Source: Alphaproteobacteria bacterium (GTDB lineage: Bacteria > Pseudomonadota > Alphaproteobacteria > UBA7879 > UBA5542). From it: a DNA stretch of 44,591 bases. The stretch covers positions 1-44,591 of the forward strand of contig JBAWWO010000011.1 in the NCBI GenBank assembly GCA_037146715.1. Reading direction: 5' to 3'. This document shows, piece after piece, positions 9,901 to 16,130 of this stretch; position 1 is the first letter of the stretch, and each line of letters opens with the position of its first letter. The position numbers were made by a program, and so were the translations under genes. The notes beneath the pieces were generated by a model. It saw nothing but the letters and a program-made list of their open reading frames with translations, was not told the DNA's origin and searched no databases.

Positions 9901-11458
9901 TCTCTAAGAGGCCTACAGCCTCTTGAACATTGCCTTGGGATAGTTTCTCAGAAACACGTCTTTGCCAATCAACTTCTTGCCGTCTCACCGCAGTCAACTC
10001 AACTGCCCCGAACTTCTCCGCAAAAACTTTAAACATGCCTCCTCGCTCAACTGAGCTCAGCTGGCGATCATCACCTGCCAGAATTATCTTACATCCCTTT
10101 TGGTGAACAACTTTTAATAACTCCCCAAACGCCCCATGACCAACCATTCCTGCTTCGTCCACAATAAATACAGACCCTGCCTCCACATTTAATCGATTAT
10201 TCTTATATCGAAACAAAAAATCATGAACCGTAAAGGAAGAATCAAACCCTTGGGCCCTCAAATCCCTCACAACTGTTCCTGTAGGGGCCAATCCAAAAAC
10301 TTTTTGTCCAGCAGATTCAAAAACTGCCCTTAATCCAGACAACAAATAACTCTTCCCCGTCCCTGCCCTACCCTGGATAACCCGAAGACCATAACGAGAG
10401 TCTAAAACATATCTAAAGGCTTCCTCTTGCTCTTTTGAGAACGTACACCTATCCACAATAGATCGAGAATTTTCCTCCTCAACAACAACACCGGAACATC
10501 TCTCAATACGCTCTCCCAAACGCATCATCTGTTCTTCTTCAAAGCGCACATCTTTCGTCGTATACAGTCCCGTCAATTCTCCTGTTGATTTATCATGCAG
10601 TCGCACTAGATTAGCGTTCCCATAAAGACTCTCTCTCACTTTATCCCTAAGAGATTCTGGCACCTGTTTTTCTAAATATCCCTTAACGTGCTGATCCGTA
10701 AACGTAGAAGAAGTTTTCGTTAAAAGTTCTAAAATATTACCTGCATCCAAAGAAGCCTCGATATTTGCAGCTTGTCTCATTTCTCCTCTCGACAATACTT
10801 CGCTCATATGGGACCGCATCCGCACAGGACCCAAATGTTCTTGAGGTACAACTCCTATGGTATCTACTCGGACGCTTAAACCCTTCTCTTTAAAATACTC
10901 GTTCTGAAGATCTCGCCAAATCTCTCCCCACCGATTAGCCTCTAAAACAAATCCTTTTCTCACGATGCCGTCCAAATCCCGAGCTTTACGAGAATCTAAA
11001 CTCTCTCCATCAGACCTAAACCGACGCGTTGTAATTAAAAGATGAGCGTGCCAATTTTTATCTTGCTTGTGATGAGGCTCATGAATATCGAACTGAACAC
11101 CCAATCCCTTCGACGTAAAATTCTGATCAATAAATCGCCGACACAACTCCACACGATCCTCCAAAGTAATTTCTTCGTTATCAGGCAGAGCTAAAACTAG
11201 ATCCTTCAAAAGTTGACTGTTCTTCCGAGTCTCGAACTTCTCTACTTCATTCCACAACACTGAAGGAGATAAAAACCGAGAAGAAACCCCCTTTGGCAGC
11301 ATGACTTCAGAATGGATATTCCCTCCTCTTGCTGCAAAAGAATAGGTCTTCCCACTGCGCTCATCTTTAATCTTAGATCTCTGATTATAGGCACTCTTAA
11401 GACAAGCATTTCCACTTCCCCTTGAAACATATTCCATTCTTGCAAATTGAATCGCCAT
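6986..11458 (-). CDS. traA: Conjugative relaxase-helicase-primase TraA (MobQ/Ti type)
   Basis: The 1490-residue protein would nick oriT, stay covalently bound to the DNA and unwind it for transfer. Residues 1-230 are a MobA/MobL relaxase domain: conserved N-terminus MAIQFARMEYVSRGSG, a catalytic tyrosine candidate at Y24 and the metal-binding HxH at W136-H137-A138-H139 followed by LLITTRR. A RecD/TraI-like helicase follows, with Walker A GRAGTGKS at 363-370 and Walker B VFIVDEAGM around 430. Residues of about 830-900 resemble the small zinc-finger/DUF3991-type segment found before primases. Residues of about 1050-1130 form a TOPRIM domain (VYLAEGLETALSLKE; later DVIICADHD). The C-terminus is charged and helical. 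The gene points away from oriT and from the small genes at 11700-12421, as in Ti plasmids. No frameshift or missing motif is seen. Confidence 0.95.
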   Translation of the reverse strand: MAIQFARMEYVSRGSGNACLKSAYNQRSKIKDERSGKTYSFAARGGNIHSEVMLPKGVSSRFLSPSVLWNEVEKFETRKNSQLLKDLVLALPDNEEITLEDRVELCRRFIDQNFTSKGLGVQFDIHEPHHKQDKNWHAHLLITTRRFRSDGESLDSRKARDLDGIVRKGFVLEANRWGEIWRDLQNEYFKEKGLSVRVDTIGVVPQEHLGPVRMRSHMSEVLSRGEMRQAANIEASLDAGNILELLTKTSSTFTDQHVKGYLEKQVPESLRDKVRESLYGNANLVRLHDKSTGELTGLYTTKDVRFEEEQMMRLGERIERCSGVVVEEENSRSIVDRCTFSKEQEEAFRYVLDSRYGLRVIQGRAGTGKSYLLSGLRAVFESAGQKVFGLAPTGTVVRDLRAQGFDSSFTVHDFLFRYKNNRLNVEAGSVFIVDEAGMVGHGAFGELLKVVHQKGCKIILAGDDRQLSSVERGGMFKVFAEKFGAVELTAVRRQEVDWQRRVSEKLSQGNVQEAVGLLETQGRIYWANSKPESLSQLVEAYTASVMEDKTKSRLILAHSNLEVDILNQAIRRVMQAAGKVDSKEYLCETTRGEVLFAVGDRVQFTERDKHLGLTNGEFGNLIKASPQEFVVETDRGQTFRFDPRTYGGLRLGYAGTVYKGQGKTVDEAYVLHSPLMNQNLSYVSLTRQTQDVRLYVSQDETKDTHKLITQMSRSDHRITTLEFHTAREIERERKTQESAIQRLAYAVGDRVRSGIQHFTDRVPNASFYNLPAQSTAFEGHVSSQDALKRWEKEKLKEDKHVGESSLENEQTPSYTPQKTNSYDLDRIEGDLKKNVKSFALHLLGKPDSQYSTRTELCFKTSNGKTFVNTETGLWYDFKTSEGGNLFALIQRERGGEFKDSLAYAASYLGYGSDSLTSKPQELSQPIDSSVSDREIMAGNLKDIEKVKKAQSFYEKTQSVTGTLGEKYLQDHRSIQGPLPGDVRFINKIYNSETKTELPALVSFMRNKAGDITGYQTIYLDETGQKADLSIVKRSQGLLKGSFVEVQKGEGPVYLAEGLETALSLKESGLQGTILAGLGISNLKNYEGDIKDVIICADHDEVNSITHQTLEKTQHILQEKGYSVNTIYPKEEGRDFNDVLIQKGKEAVFEAFKQFHPEKVKSFRDRDAIQGRHETQKDLVEQNPSKDQRVVSLKDLEADYERKVSDIYKEKLGSAWTKYKAEIKEITAIAAKDSISVENPPKSLSDEVVLFAQNQHYVRRVPSIEQTLLDKDPSSSWMKVKIEAKYIAAIESRLYGAEREKSSIVSPATLQHVQEKALEKFGAVPDRINHYETQFKKEGITDPLQLHFLSRQAVMFEAKVGQVPTSHQLKAFKEASVLAAKNYQGHCKEHEEKLLEAGHNPTGNNRTLIDMVSKYCVHQEMDKISTHILDKGTPPSSKDLGSYVHESLKEFRISRDAYLKQEKEMKTQETQKTNEQRQSQIGRSMNGGMDI

Positions 11459-11559
11459 TCTAAACCAACAAAACTTTCTTTCTCTACTTTTCTCACATCA
11501 ACCAAAAACATTAAGTTTCTAATCAATATCTCCAACAGTAGCAGATTCTATCAGATTTC

Positions 11560-11594
11560 GCAAGCTCATGAAATGAGTTTGCATATTGCGTATA
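11560..11594 (+). other. Candidate origin of transfer (oriT)
   Basis: In the 241-base gap between traA and the divergent small genes lies a hairpin with 10-bp arms and one mismatch (GCAAGCTCAT at 11560-11569, ATGAGTTTGC at 11573-11582) and a GAA loop. It is followed at once by ATATTGCGTATA. The RSF1010/R1162 oriT, as I recall it, has 10-bp arms with one mismatch, a GAA loop, then TAAATGCGCCCT containing the nick. Here TGCG sits at exactly the same offset from the hairpin. The gap also holds the divergent promoters, which I could not pinpoint. Confidence 0.55.
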
Positions 11595-11699
11595 CCATTT
11601 TTCTTTTCCTACTTATTTTATCTTTGTTGTTGCATTTTTTTAGTTTTTGTTTTATTGTTGGTTTAATAAGGCTTGTCCGGCCGCTTAGAGGAGATAGAC

Positions 11700-11969
11700 A
11701 TGAAAACTGTAGAGAATAGAAGTAGGAATATGGTGAACAATCCAAATATTATTCACTCACTCTTGGGAGAGATTCTGGTTAAATCTGGGCTTCCAGAAGT
11801 GTTTGGTATTCAGGATAAAACGAATAGTCTTAAACACGATCCTGAAGGAATTATGATGCTTGCTGGGTTTCTCAAAGAGGCTGCAGAAGGTGAAATGGGG
11901 GATCCTAAAAACATTAATATCTGGAAACAAAAAGGGAAAAACTTTTTTAAGGAACGTCTTGCAAAATGA
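11700..11969 (+). CDS. Small helical protein, first gene of the putative relaxosome pair
   Basis: The ATG at 11700 is chosen over the upstream TTG (11673) because GAGGAG lies 7 bases before it. The 89-residue product is soluble and mostly helical with no signal peptide or recognised domain. Its stop codon overlaps the start of the next gene (ATGA), so the two are translationally coupled. It is transcribed away from traA across the putative oriT, the place taken by traC in Ti plasmids; a relaxosome accessory role is inferred from position only. Confidence 0.65.
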   Translation: MKTVENRSRNMVNNPNIIHSLLGEILVKSGLPEVFGIQDKTNSLKHDPEGIMMLAGFLKEAAEGEMGDPKNINIWKQKGKNFFKERLAK

Positions 11970-12421
11970 CATCTCTTGAACAAAAGCGCAAAAAAGTAGA
12001 ACAACAGAGAGTTCGGCTGCAACAGATGGAAGCACTCATCAAACTTAAAGAACGTAAGAAAAAAATATCTCAACAAATTAAGTATGGATCTTTTATTGAA
12101 AAAGCTGATCTCTTATCCCTATCTGAAGAGCAGCTCCTAGGTGCCCTCCTCTCTCTAAAGGAATCACTTAAAAATACAAAGACTCTTAAAGACTGGGAAA
12201 AAGTTGGCGGAATTTTTATAGAAAAGTCTAAAAAAGAAATTGGTGTTCCTTTAGAGATTTCTTTTACTGATACTCTTTCTAAAGAACTATCTGCTACCCT
12301 TAAATCAAAAGGATTTAAATTCAACAGATTTAGAAGTGTTTGGGAAGGTCTGGGAAATTTGGAAGAGTTTTCTATCATTGTAGAGATTAACAATGGAAAA
12401 GTGAAAGAAATCTCTAGGTAA
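11966..12421 (+). CDS. TraD(Ti)-like conjugation accessory protein
   Basis: The 151-residue protein begins with a charged coiled coil (residues 1-40, KRKKVEQQRVRLQQMEALIK) and then KYGSFIEKADLLSLSEEQLLGALLSL. This resembles the GxLxxKAGL...LLGALL pattern of the small TraD proteins encoded next to traA in Ti and rickettsial elements. The last 60 residues (LSATLKSKGFKFNRFRSVWEG) look like a separate small domain. In the family these proteins accompany MobQ relaxases, probably at oriT. It is unrelated to the TraD coupling ATPase at 42554. The assignment rests on pattern and context. Confidence 0.6.
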   Translation: MTSLEQKRKKVEQQRVRLQQMEALIKLKERKKKISQQIKYGSFIEKADLLSLSEEQLLGALLSLKESLKNTKTLKDWEKVGGIFIEKSKKEIGVPLEISFTDTLSKELSATLKSKGFKFNRFRSVWEGLGNLEEFSIIVEINNGKVKEISR

Positions 12422-12507
12422 AAATCAGACAAACGTAATTGCTTTAAACTACCATATACTGATGATAAATTTCTTTCAAAAAACAAGGTCTAGAAAAACA
12501 GAAGAAA

Positions 12508-12570
12508 CAACCCATTTCCTATTTTGTAAAAAAATAACCTATTGAAATGATAAAATAATGGGTTTATGTT
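12508..12570 (+). promoter_or_regulatory. Promoter with overlapping inverted repeat for the deaminase-like gene
   Basis: TTGAAA (12542-12547), a 17-base spacer and TATGTT (12565-12570) lie 30 bases before ATG 12600, with GAGGGG as ribosome site. AACCCATT (12508-12515) is inverted as AATGGGTT (12557-12564), whose right arm abuts the -10 box. This is a plausible repressor or activator site. The rest of 12422-12541 holds nothing I recognise. Confidence 0.5.
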
Positions 12571-12599
12571 CGAACGAGTTTTTAAGATGAGGGGTAAAA

Positions 12600-13643
12600 A
12601 TGAGTGTAAATTTTAGAAAAATGATGGTTGTGGGGATAGGAGGGTTTTTTCTGGGATCTGCCTACTGTGCTCACTCCGCTGCTGCCGCAGACTCAACACA
12701 AGATCTTCCTGAAGATTTAGAAAAATTGGGGATTTCCAAAAGAGTACACCTTTGTAGATTAACTCCAGCTAAAGAGGGGCATACTCAAAAAAAACTACTA
12801 GAATACACAACTCGAGTATCTTTTTCCGGAGAGTTTGTTCTAAATCTCGATGATGACTCCTCTAAGAAGAAAACTCAATTTGTTGCTAATTTAACTGCTG
12901 AAGACAAATGGAAAAACCATATGATGGTAAGCAGCTTCAGAGCTGCAGTAGAAGGTAAAAAAACTTTCAATACATACTTAAAAACAGCAGCTTTTGGGGA
13001 ATTGTTTCATAAGGAAAAAGAGAACGTCATCGTTGATTGGGCTAGCGCAGGATCAACGATTAGTGGCCCAAAACAATGCCATAAGTATTTAAGCCACGTA
13101 GGCAATGGTCACTCAGAAGCTCAGTTGGTAGACGATATCACGAGCTTGTGGGTTAAGGATAGTAGTCGGGTTATAAAAATGTTTGTTCCTAAGGAAGAAG
13201 AGGTATCTGCATGTGGCCTCAACCTTTACAGTTCTTTTGATGTCTGTGATGTCTGCCTAGATAATTTGATTGGGTTTAGAAAAACCCACCAAAAAGGCCA
13301 GGAGAGCATTTCTGAAGCCATAAGAACAAAACTGGGTGATCGTTTTGTAGGTAAGAAAGAAGATGCTTTTGTTCTGCTATATCACTCTCACTACCCTTAT
13401 AAAGAATCCACCTACTATGCAGAAAATGAAGAGTCTTACTATGATAAGTTTGATTATTCTTACGGGTTTAAGAGTTCAGTCAGAAAAGATGTATTCGTGA
13501 ATAGTGCTTTTGAAGAAGACCATGTTTTATTCCCTCATAAGGAAAAGACACCCTTGCTCCCTAATATAATATTTGGGCATATTCATAATCTTTCAGGCAA
13601 ACAAGCTCCGTACAAAGCGGAAAACAAGGAATTTACTTTTTAA
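12600..13643 (+). CDS. Secreted protein with cytidine-deaminase-fold motifs
   Basis: The 347-residue protein has a signal peptide (residues 1-30, ending AHSAAAA) and no lipobox. The central part shows the two zinc-site signatures of the deaminase superfamily in the right order and spacing: H171-S-E173 in GHSEAQLVDDI, and C216-D-V-C219 in LNLYSSFDVCDVCLDNLIGF. The strand-helix context (LNLYS.....CxxC...I..F) matches toxin-type bacterial deaminases in which PCxxC follows YS/YT-E; here the usual proline before the first cysteine is a valine. A strand resembling the next core element follows (AFVLLYHSHYPY, 256-267). Residues 31-160 are unassigned. It has its own promoter and lies between relaxosome genes and the replication block. 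Substrate is unknown; export suggests an effector or toxin, but no immunity gene is seen beside it. A degenerate, inactive deaminase fold is the alternative. Confidence 0.6.
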   Translation: MSVNFRKMMVVGIGGFFLGSAYCAHSAAAADSTQDLPEDLEKLGISKRVHLCRLTPAKEGHTQKKLLEYTTRVSFSGEFVLNLDDDSSKKKTQFVANLTAEDKWKNHMMVSSFRAAVEGKKTFNTYLKTAAFGELFHKEKENVIVDWASAGSTISGPKQCHKYLSHVGNGHSEAQLVDDITSLWVKDSSRVIKMFVPKEEEVSACGLNLYSSFDVCDVCLDNLIGFRKTHQKGQESISEAIRTKLGDRFVGKKEDAFVLLYHSHYPYKESTYYAENEESYYDKFDYSYGFKSSVRKDVFVNSAFEEDHVLFPHKEKTPLLPNIIFGHIHNLSGKQAPYKAENKEFTF

Positions 13644-13650
13644 TAAAAAA

Positions 13651-14766
13651 TTACTTTTTTGGCAAAAACTTTTTCATAAGTTCTGTTACAACAAAGTGCT
13701 TAAAATAGCCTGAAGTAAACAATGCTGGATCATTTTCGTCTATAGAGAAGGAGGGATCTTTTTTTTGTCTTTCTTCCACATAAAAGTTTTTATAGTAGTT
13801 TAGGTCGTCACCAGAAAGAAAGTCAAAAATCTTTCTGGCAGATTCATAGGGGTCTTTCGTGAATACTCCTCTATCTGCTCTATACTTTCCTTCTAAGATT
13901 TTTTCTACGTGTTCTGGTGCAATAACCCAATCTATTCCAGCAGTAAATTTAGCGTCTGTTTCTCCCATCAAATGTTTACTGGAGGTAATTATTGAACAAA
14001 ATTTTTTCCAGTTTTCTAAATTATGATCAAAGTAAGTTTCTAGCACGTACAGAAGATTTGTTTGTCTAGGACCTCTTAAATAGCTTTTACTCCCCTGCCC
14101 TTCTCTGACTGTTTGATCCCAAATATCTACCATATGTTGAGCTAATGGATTGATAACGAAAGGCTGTTGTTTCTCCTGTTCAACGGTCTTCTGGTTTTTG
14201 AAAAAGAGGGCTTTGTTATTATTTTGAGAGAACATTTCTTTTTTTCCTAAATCATATTCTTTTATTAACCCCCCTCCCCTCTTTTCTTCTTTCAGAATTG
14301 GTTGGGGGAGAGAGGGGGAAGTTTTATTATCTGTAGTAGTCTCTGTATCTATATAAGATGAAGGCATTTTGCACTGATCAATAGTGGAGTTTGCTTTCAT
14401 CGATAGGGCACTTTGCGCTGATCGATCAGTGCACGATGTTAGGAGCTTGAGTTTCTCATAATCAACCGTATACCATTTTGTTTTATTAAACTTTGAGGAA
14501 TTAAAATTTTTAGATATTAATAACCCTAGCTTTTCTAAGGCTGTGATTGTCCTTTTTATGGTATCTATTGACCAAAAAGTAAATTGTTCTTGCCATTGCT
14601 CATAAGAGTTATAAACCCAGTGTTTTTCTTCTTTGTAGTTTTTATTAATTTTTGGATTTAACCAATAATGAATCTGTTGTAGAACGATAGCTTCGTTAAG
14701 TCCTATTTTGGAAGCCAATGACGGTAAAACCATCAATGGAGGTTCGTTAATTAATAAATTGCTCAT
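13651..14766 (-). CDS. Plasmid replication initiator, winged-helix phage-O-like
   Basis: The 371-residue protein starts with the pattern seen in phage and plasmid replication organisers (INEPPLMVLPSLASKIGLNE, then AIVLQQIHYWL). This is followed by a winged helix (about 45-115) with recognition-helix candidate WSIDTIKRTITALEKLGLL. Residues of about 118-205 are a low-complexity linker. The C-terminal part (QTNLLYVLETYFD..., then FTAGIDWVIAPEHVEKILEG, about 215-315) resembles the C-terminal domain of phage replication proteins that load host helicase. A ribosome site AAGGG precedes ATG 14766. Three iterons lie in the linker-coding DNA, as lambda ori lies inside the O gene. An antisense RNA covers the leader and an RHH gene lies upstream. 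Function is inferred from these features together. Confidence 0.7.
   Translation of the reverse strand: MSNLLINEPPLMVLPSLASKIGLNEAIVLQQIHYWLNPKINKNYKEEKHWVYNSYEQWQEQFTFWSIDTIKRTITALEKLGLLISKNFNSSKFNKTKWYTVDYEKLKLLTSCTDRSAQSALSMKANSTIDQCKMPSSYIDTETTTDNKTSPSLPQPILKEEKRGGGLIKEYDLGKKEMFSQNNNKALFFKNQKTVEQEKQQPFVINPLAQHMVDIWDQTVREGQGSKSYLRGPRQTNLLYVLETYFDHNLENWKKFCSIITSSKHLMGETDAKFTAGIDWVIAPEHVEKILEGKYRADRGVFTKDPYESARKIFDFLSGDDLNYYKNFYVEERQKKDPSFSIDENDPALFTSGYFKHFVVTELMKKFLPKK
14368..14433. repeat. Three tandem 22-bp iterons inside the initiator gene, putative oriV
   Basis: Units begin at 14368 (TTTGCACTGATCAAT), 14390 (TTTGCTTTCATCGAT) and 14412 (TTTGCGCTGATCGAT), exactly 22 bases apart. The first 15 bases of units 1 and 3 match at 13 positions, and those of units 2 and 3 at 12. 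The third is followed by an inverted half (GATCAGTGCAC, 14424-14434). A 22-bp period is not a multiple of three, so the repeat does not reflect a protein repeat. A very AT-rich stretch (about 14170-14260) follows in the gene's direction and could be the unwinding region. Confidence 0.65.
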
Positions 14767-14806
14767 ATCTTGCCCTTTTCAATAAACAAAAGTTTACGAA
14801 TTGTTA

Positions 14807-14834
14807 TTGATTTCTTGCGAGGATTGAGTATAAT
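14807..14834 (+). promoter_or_regulatory. Promoter of the antisense RNA
   Basis: TTGATT (14807-14812), a 16-base spacer and a perfect TATAAT (14829-14834) read on the plus strand, opposite to the initiator gene. No protein gene lies downstream on this strand before the terminator at 14879-14908, so the product should be a short RNA starting near 14841. Confidence 0.65.
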
Positions 14835-14840
14835 GAAGTA

Positions 14841-14906
14841 TCAAATTGATTACACTCTTGCTCTACGCAAGAAATAAGAACCCAGATTTACTCTGGGTTT
14901 TTTATT
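14841..14906 (+). ncRNA. Putative countertranscribed RNA controlling initiator synthesis
   Basis: Between a consensus-like promoter and an intrinsic terminator lies a transcript of about 65 bases with two stem-loops. The first is TCTTGC/GCAAGA (14856-14861, 14867-14872) with loop TCTAC; the second is the terminator stem. It is fully complementary to the initiator mRNA leader, 75-140 bases upstream of the initiator start codon, and its end overlaps the last bases of the upstream RHH gene. Plasmids of the pMV158 family have the same order: RHH repressor gene, antisense RNA, then rep. The start and end are predicted from the signals, not measured. Confidence 0.6.
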
Positions 14907-14908
14907 TT
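14879..14908 (+). terminator. Intrinsic terminator of the antisense RNA
   Basis: Perfect 8-bp arms AACCCAGA (14879-14886) and TCTGGGTT (14892-14899) enclose TTTAC and are followed by TTTTTATTTT on the plus strand. On the minus strand the same stem lies in the leader of the initiator mRNA, where it could act as an attenuator. Confidence 0.85.
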
Positions 14909-15099
14909 CCTTTTACAATCATCTCAATTTTTTCCTTTTCTCTCTTCTCTAATAACAGAAGAGAAGCTTTTATAACCCAGCTAGATCTAGTTACATAAGA
15001 TTTAGATGCATCCTCATCTATCCTATCGAGTATGTCTCTAGGAAGAGAAAGCTGCACTTTTACTTTTTCTGATTTGTGATCTATGTGTTGCTTAGTCAT
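14902..15099 (-). CDS. Small ribbon-helix-helix protein, putative copy-number repressor
   Basis: The 65-residue protein shows a ribbon-helix-helix fold: strand KVKVQLSLPRDILDRIDEDA (13-32), then helix 2 around SSWVIKASLLLLEKREKEK. It is the first gene after a strong minus-strand promoter (15130-15158) and lies 135 bases upstream of the initiator gene, with the antisense RNA between them. That arrangement is the one of copG-repB in pMV158-type plasmids, so repression of its own promoter and of initiator expression is inferred. An antitoxin role is the alternative, but no toxin gene is adjacent. Confidence 0.65.
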   Translation of the reverse strand: MTKQHIDHKSEKVKVQLSLPRDILDRIDEDASKSYVTRSSWVIKASLLLLEKREKEKIEMIVKGK

Positions 15100-15129
15100 A
15101 TATACCTACGTTTTACTATTATAATTACA

Positions 15130-15158
15130 AAGATAAACATAAAAATGGAGGTTGTCAA
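15130..15158 (-). promoter_or_regulatory. Promoter of the RHH-initiator operon
   Basis: On the minus strand TTGACA (15158-15153) is separated by 17 bases from TATCTT (15135-15130), 31 bases before the RHH start codon. Just upstream (15160-15187) the plus strand has a TGTGT-rich repeat (GTGTTGAC, GTGTGTGG, AAGTGTGT) that may be an operator. Confidence 0.6.
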
Positions 15159-15193
15159 GCTTTGTGTTGACGTGTGTGGCCAAGTGTGTAAAT

Positions 15194-15445
15194 TTACTCA
15201 GAATCCAGGCTTTTTATAATCATTGCCTCTATAAATTTAGTCATATTTATTCTTTTTTTCACGCAAGATAATTTAAATTCTTCATAGAGTTCATCAGGGA
15301 TCCTGATGGTTAATTTTCTTAAATTAATGATCGGAGCTTCTTCATTTTTTTGTAGAGGCTTAAACTGTTCATCTGTTCCTCTTTTATCGCTCATGATCCA
15401 ATCATCAACGTTTTTCATAGATTTAAAAGTAATTTTTTTTGCCAT
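15194..15445 (-). CDS. ParG-like RHH partition partner
   Basis: The 83-residue protein has a flexible N-terminus (residues 1-40) and a C-terminal ribbon-helix-helix (LRKLTIRIPDELYEEFKLSC, then INMTKFIEAMI). Its start lies 5 bases after the parA stop, with AGAGG nearby, so the two form one operon. A mobile tail plus RHH domain encoded behind a small ParA is the layout of type Ib partition (parF-parG), in which the RHH protein binds the centromere and the operon promoter. Centromere candidates lie directly upstream of parA. Confidence 0.75.
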   Translation of the reverse strand: MAKKITFKSMKNVDDWIMSDKRGTDEQFKPLQKNEEAPIINLRKLTIRIPDELYEEFKLSCVKKRINMTKFIEAMIIKSLDSE

Positions 15446-15450
15446 TTTAT

Positions 15451-16089
15451 TTACCTCTCAAAATTTAAAATTTCTTCTCCTAGAGACATCATTTCTTCTT
15501 TTGCTTGTTTGTTTGTATCTTGCTCTAGAACAGTCTTCCCTTCTGCCGCAGTATCCGCATAAACGACGCGTTGATGGATAGCCGTTTTCAAGCAAGGTAT
15601 ACTATATTGTGCTAAAGCATCTTGAACATCCCTACCAATAGCGGTTCCATGAATTTTTCTATTGATTAAGAAGGCCGGTTTTATTTTTTTTATCTCAGAA
15701 AGTGGGACTGCTACTTCTTTTATGAGGTTAATAATTTCTTCTGCAGCCCAAACATCATATGGAGATGGTTGAACAGGAATTACCACTAAATCACTTGCAA
15801 CTATAGCTGATCTAGCAACTGCATACACTCGTGGAGGACCATCTATGATCACATGATCATACTCTTTGGCTAAGGTTACTCCATCTTTATGCAAAATTGG
15901 TTCTGGCATTCCAACAGTAGTAAAAATAGGGTCTATTTCTCTCATTCTTGCCCAATTTAGAGAGCTTCTTTGTTCGTCAGCGTCAATCACTAATATCTTG
16001 AGGCCTTTGCTGGCTAAATAACCAGCAACATTAATTGCGAGAGTAGTCTTTCCTACTCCCCCCTTTTGATTTAAAAAACTAATAATCAT
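15451..16089 (-). CDS. parA: ParA/ParF-type partition ATPase
   Basis: I start the gene at ATG 16089, giving MIISFLNQKGGVGKTTLAIN, because AAGGAGAG lies 5 bases upstream; the longer frame from 16122 has no such site. The 212-residue protein has the deviant Walker A KGGVGKTT (residues 9-16), motif VIDADEQRSS (about 35-45) and VIIDGPP (about 76-82). It lacks the N-terminal DNA-binding domain of larger ParA proteins, so it belongs to the short ParF/type Ib group and would rely on the RHH partner for DNA binding. It moves plasmid copies over the nucleoid. A dense palindrome cluster starts 42 bases upstream of the start codon. Confidence 0.92.
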   Translation of the reverse strand: MIISFLNQKGGVGKTTLAINVAGYLASKGLKILVIDADEQRSSLNWARMREIDPIFTTVGMPEPILHKDGVTLAKEYDHVIIDGPPRVYAVARSAIVASDLVVIPVQPSPYDVWAAEEIINLIKEVAVPLSEIKKIKPAFLINRKIHGTAIGRDVQDALAQYSIPCLKTAIHQRVVYADTAAEGKTVLEQDTNKQAKEEMMSLGEEILNFER

Positions 16090-16130
16090 GTTTCTCTCCT
16101 TATAATATCTAATATAAAGCATTGTTATCG

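Noticed and set aside
11757..12486. Several minus-strand frames across the small relaxosome genes
   Set aside because: They overlap each other and the coupled plus-strand genes, and have no ribosome sites; the plus-strand pair has good start signals and an ATGA overlap.
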